This document shows, piece after piece, positions 58,823 through 64,000 of a DNA stretch of 64,000 nucleotides. How positions within the stretch are numbered: position 1 is the first letter of the stretch; the number at the start of each line of letters is the position of its first letter. The stretch comes from Gaeumannomyces sp. JS-464 (Eukaryota; Ascomycota; Sordariomycetes; Magnaporthales; Magnaporthaceae). The notes below the pieces were generated by a model that was given only the letters and a program-made list of their open reading frames with translations, ran no database searches and was not told where the DNA came from. Position numbers and translations under genes: made by a program. The stretch lies in assembly GCA_002197995.1 (NCBI GenBank), contig NGZR01000005.1, positions 2,108,001 through 2,172,000 on the forward strand, in the 5' to 3' direction.

Positions 58823-60053
58823 ATGTTCAACGCACTCAACCGCTTCATCTCCCGGCTGGATGGGGATGCGCCCCAGCAGCAGAAGAGCAGCCAGCAATTC
58901 TCCTTTGGGTTCCAGGTCCTGCGCAACACCAACCTGGAGCTGGCCATCGAGCCGTGGTTCGACTTCATCATCGGCATCAACGGCCGCATGATCGACAACC
59001 CGGACCCTAGGCTCTTTGCGCAGGAGGTGCGCAACTGCGCCGGCGGCACCGTCACCTTTGGCCTGTGGAGCGCAAAGGTATGCCGACCTTCCACGCCAAA
59101 CGGGCGCGCCAAACGCTGACATCCTCCTCCCTCTCTCTCTCTCCCAGGGCCAACGCACTCGCGCGCTGCAGATCCCCGTCCCCGTCGACACGGCCTCGCT
59201 CGGCCTGACGCTTCAGTGGACCCCGCTGTCGGCCGTGTCCAACATCTGGCACGTGCTCGACGTGCCCGCCAACTCGCCCGCCGACCAGGCCGGCCTGCTC
59301 CCTTACAGCGACTACATCCTGGGCTCGCCCGACGGCGTGCTGCTGGGCGAGGGCGGGCTGGGCGAGCTGGTCGAGGAGCACATCGGCCGCCCCCTGAGCA
59401 TCTACGTCTACAACAACGAGTACAACGTCACCCGCCTGCTCTCCATCCAGCCCAGCCGCGACTGGGGCGGCCAGGGCGCCCTCGGCTGCGTCCTGGGCTA
59501 TGGCGCCCTCCACCGCCTGCCCGCCCCGCTGAACGAGCCTGTGGAAGCGCCCGGCGAGACCATGTTCGACGGCGCCGCCGCCGCAGACCACCAGAACCCA
59601 TACGGCAGCAGCTATTCGGCCGAGATTCCCCAGGCCCCGCCCTTCCTGTCCGACGGCGCGAGCGTCTTTGTGCCCGGCGAGCAGCAGCAGCCTCCCCCGC
59701 CGCCGCAGGCCGGCGGCGACTTCCTGATCCCGGCGCAGCTGGTGGGGGCAGCAGCAGCAGCAGCAACAGGAGGGGCAGGCGCAGCGCCGCCGAGGGGCAA
59801 GAAGAAGGACAGACATCACCACGGCGGCGCCAAGGGGACGGCGGCCATGAACGACTACTTCAAGGAGCAGGAGCAGAAGAGCAGGGAGCTGGACGGCGGC
59901 GGGGCGTCGAGCGGAAGGGCGACACCCGTGGCGCCGCCACCGCGGGCCACAAGCACGGGACCGCCCAGGGCAGGCGCCGCTGCTGCTGCCCCACCCCCTC
60001 CGCCGCCACCCGCGGCAGCAGTAGAGACTGAGGTGGCCGAGGAGGCATCATGA
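58823..60053 (+). CDS. grh1: GRASP-family Golgi protein (Grh1 / GRASP55-65)
   Basis: Exons 58823-59077 and 59148-60053; 386 aa. Two PDZ-like domains are seen: PDZ1 about 15-105 (FGFQVLRNTNLELAIEPWFDFIIGINGR) and PDZ2 about 110-205 (NIWHVLDVPANSPADQAGL, DYILGSP, LSIYVYNNEYN). A Pro/Gln/Ala-rich SPR-type tail follows to the end. The protein tethers Golgi or ER-exit membranes and supports conventional and unconventional secretion. There is no glycine at position 2, so myristoylation is excluded. The first 13 residues (MFNALNRFISRLD) look like an amphipathic helix, the anchor used by yeast Grh1 after N-acetylation. The frame is intact. Confidence 0.95.
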
Positions 60054-60405
60054 GCGGAAACCTGACGTCACAGCTTTTCTCTTGGGTGCCGCCGCTCCCG
60101 TCATAGTATTGTTCTATATCGGCCCCCTTTTTGCTTCGATAAACCAGTGATAAAAAGCTAGAGATTTAGAGCTCTCGAATCAGGAAGCTGTTTACAGCCC
60201 ACAGATTTGTTTCAATGCTGGTTCGATATGTTTATGGGCGCCTTCGTCGGAAATGGCTTCTGTTTTCTTTTCATCATGATATCTGTACAGCCGTGCATTC
60301 ACGGCGCGTGGTCCGAAACGCTTCCCCTGTTCGCTTTGGGTTTTTGCTTTGAGCAGCCTTTCACGGCCTGCTTATCTCCAATCCCCTACGCTCGTGCGCG
60401 GCACA
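60054..60405. other. convergent 3' intergenic region
   Basis: 352 bp between the stops of GRASP (+) and OST2 (-). T-rich words near 60200-60290; no coding signal. Confidence 0.4.
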
Positions 60406-61106
60406 CTAGTTGATGAAGTTGACGCAGAAGAAATGCAGAATCAGGCTGCCTACAACGTAGTCGGCGAACGCCCTGAAAGTTTCCGAGGCGGGTTAGATGC
60501 GCTTCAGGAAGAGGAGTGGGGTCGGAGAACTGTGAGCGCCCATACCTCTCCGGAGAAATCGATGGGAAGTCGGAAGCGTTCGACTCGTTGGCTTGGATCC
60601 GGAGGGAGACTGTTTATCACACATACACTTTAGCATCGTGAATCTCCTACTGTTGGGAGGGGGAGGGCGCATGCGCGACTCACCAGTCAGGACGAACTGC
60701 CCGACGGTAGCGGAGAAGCCCGAGAGGAAGGCATTGAAGGGCTATTGTTGTAACAGACACCCCAAACAGTCAGCGAAAGGAACAAGAGGAAGCCCTAATG
60801 TGCCTTGTGTGCCTGGGAGATAGGCCCCGAAGGGTTGCGTACGTAGTTTCCGGCCAGGACGCAGTAGAGGAACTGGAGGACGCCAACGACGACGAGGAAG
60901 GCCAGGAAGATGTCGATCAGCTTTGTGCGCTGGGGCGTCGACTTTTGGTAGTAGCCGACGACGTTGTTGGCGATCTGGTCCCAGCCCTGGCGGGACGAGG
61001 CCGGCGCCGCCTTTGCGGGCTTGGAGGGGGTCTGGGCCGCGGGAGCGGCAGCAGCAGGAGCAGGAGCAGGAGAAGCCTCCTTTGCCGCGTTGCGCTTTGG
61101 TGCCAT
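60406..61106 (-). CDS. ost2: OST2/DAD1, oligosaccharyltransferase subunit
   Basis: Four exons on the minus strand: 61106-60843, 60741-60684, 60609-60546 and 60472-60406; phases close to 150 aa. After an Ala/Pro-rich N-terminus (1-40) come YYQKSTPQRTKLIDIFLAFLVVVGVLQFLYCVLAGNY (first span), PFNAFLSGFSATVGQFVLTVSLR (second), SPERAFADYVVGSLILHFF (third) and the invariant end CVNFIN. It is an integral ER subunit of the complex that transfers the lipid-linked glycan to Asn in nascent proteins. The three downstream exons are 58, 64 and 67 nt. The first exon alone reads on into intron as a false end (QAHKAH). Confidence 0.95.
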
Positions 61107-64000
61107 TATGGGTGTGTGTGTGTGTGTGGTTTAGGGCGGGTGTCGCGCTCAATTCGGGTCCAGGGTCGGGCCTGTCGGATCCGAGGTGGGCCAGCCGGTC
61201 AGGATTTCGTCGTTGTCGCTGTCGTCGTTGTCGTCGCCGTCGTCGTCGCTGCTCAAACCTCGTCGTCCAGATTGGAATCTCCGACCACCTACCACAACGC
61301 AGCCCAAACGGACACGCGGTCACTTGGATGCATGGGCTTGGCACGTGCGCCGTGGGGGAGGTAGCTCCAATTGATCGTCCCATTGGCTGGGAGAAAAACG
61401 GGAATTCCCACCTGTGCGGATCCACATCCGACCCGCTCGGTCCCCACCTATCAGCCACTTCCTTGCCGGGCTGCATGGAAGCTCTGGGCTGATTGAATCG
61501 TCGTTCGCAGACAAACTTTCAGCCAAGCTTTCCAATGGACTGCCGCTAAGCATAGGTTCACCCGAACTTCGAACTTCCTTCCCCAAGGCTTGGAAGGGGT
61601 TGATTCATTCGAAACCCCTCCTGACCTCATTCACAGACGAGGGGGCAGACACGGCTTCTGCGCACGTCGCCCACCTGAAAATATGGACAACCCCTTGGCG
61701 CTTGTTGGCGCACATTTACGAAAAGAGTCAAGCTTTGTTGGTAGAGATGGGATGAGACCATGACCCCTGGGCAATAGCAGGTGAACTGAAGCTGACGTCC
61801 TCTGCCGAGGTACCCCGTGGGCAGCTGTGGATTAACAAGTCACCCTAACCCCTTGACTACCAAATCTCATTGCCCATTCCGACGGCCGTTTGTGTCTCAC
61901 GGGTATGGGATGGCAAGGACGGGTGCATCCCTCGCACACAAAACACTAGGAGGGAGATTCACGGCCTGTCGAGAATGAGGGCCTCGATCGGTGTTGGGGT
62001 CTGGCATGCAGAGAGATCCAGAGGGGCTTGGTCTCGGGAGAGATGTCACCCATTCAAACAACCCCAAGCCCCTGGCCAATTGCGCACAGGGCCGCGAGCG
62101 TGTTTCGAACCATGCGGCTCAGCGCTGCTGGTCCCACTCCACGTGGGTGTTTGCTGGGTTTTGGGTGACGGCAGATTCTGGCATCAGAGAATAGATAAAG
62201 ACAAAGAAAACCCCCAGTCGCATCGCGACCGCAACCAACAGGCGGGGCGTTTGCTTGGATACCGCCACACTGGCACCGCTCGGCCGGGTAGGTTTGAGAT
62301 GAAACGGCACAAACGCAGGGCCAAGTCATCACGCACGATGCAGATTCATTGTCAAACAGTCTTCTCACCAACAGAGTGTTCTGTAAATGGACACCCAGTG
62401 GCACCGCAGCATCCTTCTCTCTCGCCATCTAGCCTCCACCCCGACCGAGGCCGGCGATGTGCGCAGAGGCGGGCAGTTGTCGGCAAACGCCGTGGATCTT
62501 GCAAGGAAGACACACTCCGAGAGTCCGAGGTGAATGGCGGGGTTTAGGCTTCTGTAGCTCACGGCCAGCAAGATGCCTGTTCGACTGGGAATACGAAAGG
62601 GGTAAAACCGGAAACAAGACCTGCACATGGGGTGATTCATCAAGTAGGGTGCAATCGTCGCCATTTGGCCACGGCTCTCGCCCGGGAGATGAAAACTGCC
62701 CTGGGTCGAGAGGTACATGCCTGCGATGTAGCAAGGAAGAGTCGGGCGCCAACGGCCCAGACTCCATCGCGAAGAGCTTGATCTCCACGACTGCCCGCTA
62801 CTTTGGGGATCGCCAACGTCAACGATTGGGTCTGGATAGCCGAGGAGGGTGGTGGAGGTGGTGGAGTAGTGGAGTGGTTGTCCCTAGGCATCTGCGGAGT
62901 CGAGCCCTGGCTTCAGCGATCCGCAACCAACCGTGCAAGCCGTGCATGCTGTCTTTCTTCTGGGCATGCCAACATGACCACCAGAACGAACGGCACCAGA
63001 AAAGGAGACGCCAACGATGCTTCCTCCAGGAGCCAGCCTGCCCTCATCGATCAGCCCAGCTAATCGCACAACGTTCTCGCGTCTGTTGGCAGCGGAGAAG
63101 CGCATGTCGTGCGTGCATGTATGCATTGGTTCCGCTGCAGGCTGTCTTTTGGGATGACGGATTTTTTCGCACTAATGTACGAAGAACAGGAGCGGGTTGC
63201 CCAAGTGGGGATAGCCTCAGTCTCCGCGCTTAGTCGCAGCATTTTGACAGGTCGCGGGGCATTTGTGAGCACCTGCAGATAAGCGACCAGGCTAGGATGA
63301 GGCTGTGCAGCGCCTTTCTGTTCCTCCAAGTGCCACGGCCGCCTCTCGGGACAGGATGGATGCCAACGACGTCGGACGAATATTTTGGTTGGCGTCATGA
63401 CTTTGGGTTGGCACCCTTCCACGGACCTCGGAAGCCCGCGTCTTGAAGTTGGGATGGGATCAAGACGGCGCTAGTGCACCCGATATTGAAGGGCCCTGCG
63501 GCCTTCTCGCGGGCTGCCGTGCTCAGCCCACCGGCGAAAAAAACAACAAAGCATGCCGTCGCAGCCGTGACAGCCGCTGTTTGGCCTCCATTACGAGATT
63601 TCGATAGTACCAGGGTACGTGTAGCCGCGCACCTACGCCCGTACCTCCAGCCTTTTTGCAGGGATGCTGATGAAATGAAACATCCAAGGCCTGGGCTCAG
63701 CCAGTCAGAATGCAGTCGCAATAATTTGTCGGGAGTCAGCACAGGGGCCCTGCGTGGCTGGCTGGCCAAACAGAACCTCTCACATCCCCGTTGCCCAGGG
63801 CGCTCGACCTGCAGGCGCGATGTGCAGGAGCACGGCGTGGATGCCTGCAAGCAATAGGCGAATTTAGGATATGCACCCAGTGCCAAAGAAGCAAGCACTA
63901 GCGCTAACGAGAAAGGCAGAAGAAAAAGAAGCAAAAAGTCCGATGGAGGCTGATAAGAAGGAGATTTCAAAAAAGTGACAGCACACTTGCGCAGGCTTAG
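61107..64000. other. 2.9-kb right end without a supported gene
   Basis: OST2 promoter at the left, then sequence with only feature-poor frames. A plus frame 62457-63233 starts with ATG but is Arg/Ser/Cys-rich with no motif. A minus frame ending at 63395 has a hydrophobic start but no ATG at its beginning. Neither is called. No repeats or transposon ends were seen. Confidence 0.4.
61207..61253 (+). repeat. TCG trinucleotide microsatellite upstream of OST2
   Basis: An imperfect run of about 15 TCG/TTG/CCG triplets, 100-150 bp upstream of the OST2 ATG, preceded by a short GT run at 61111-61128. It lies in the promoter or 5' leader. Confidence 0.75.

Noticed and set aside
62457..63233. 258-residue plus-strand frame with ATG
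   Set aside because: Arg/Ser/Cys-rich, no signal peptide, no domain, no splice structure; chance opening in GC-rich DNA is likely.
63395..63970. Minus-strand frame with signal-like hydrophobic N-terminus
   Set aside because: The first codon is TTG, not ATG, and no upstream exon was found, so the secretory look is not supported.

Overview
The window is nuclear DNA of a filamentous ascomycete. Genes are intron-poor, with short introns (about 50-150 nt) carrying GTRNGT...YAG ends and often CTRAC-like branch points. Coding third positions are GC-rich, and the gene products match Sordariomycete families closely. I favour a Sordariomycete, possibly Magnaporthales, but nothing seen fixes the genus. 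There is no operon structure, no rRNA and no convincing tRNA. I see no CRISPR array and no recognisable transposon.

Layout. 0.5-4.5 kb: a C2H2 zinc-finger protein (+), BUD31 splicing factor (-), a complex I LYR subunit (+) and RNA polymerase I/III subunit RPC19 (-). 4.5-8.6 kb: no gene seen. 8.6-14.4 kb: a Zn2Cys6 transcription factor (+) and a type II NADH dehydrogenase (-). 15.8-17.0 kb: a GNAT acetyltransferase (-). 19.7-22.2 kb: a Ser/Thr-rich single-pass membrane protein (+). 23.8-31.0 kb: three tandem plus-strand genes, namely M1 aminopeptidase, Kelch/Kel3-like protein and Vps71 (SWR1 complex). 31.7-32.3 kb: a small secreted six-cysteine protein (-), an effector candidate. 34.6-40.0 kb, all minus strand: Wss1 DNA-protein-crosslink protease, a tiny three-exon predicted mitochondrial membrane protein that simple ORF calling misses, and protein disulfide isomerase ending in HDEL. 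43.4-48.6 kb: two uncharacterised plus-strand proteins. 48.7-61.1 kb: a dense block with MON1 (-), DOP1 (+), TGS1 cap hypermethylase (-), GRASP (+) and OST2 (-). 61.1-64 kb: no gene seen.

How the genes relate. Several products act in the endomembrane system: PDI and OST2 in the ER, GRASP and DOP1 at Golgi/endosomes, MON1 at late endosome/vacuole. They lie within about 23 kb, but they sit on both strands with separate promoters, so this is proximity rather than an operon. Head-to-head pairs with short shared upstream regions are BUD31/complex I subunit (503 bp), MON1/DOP1 (608 bp to the inferred DOP1 start) and TGS1/GRASP (431 bp).

Main caution. Nine genes contain reading-frame breaks, about 19 in all, and most lie at or beside short mononucleotide runs. 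Moving one base (one site needs a 4-bp duplication removed) restores conserved housekeeping proteins in full. This reads as sequencing or assembly indels rather than pseudogenes. Each affected gene is annotated over its whole span with the break positions noted.
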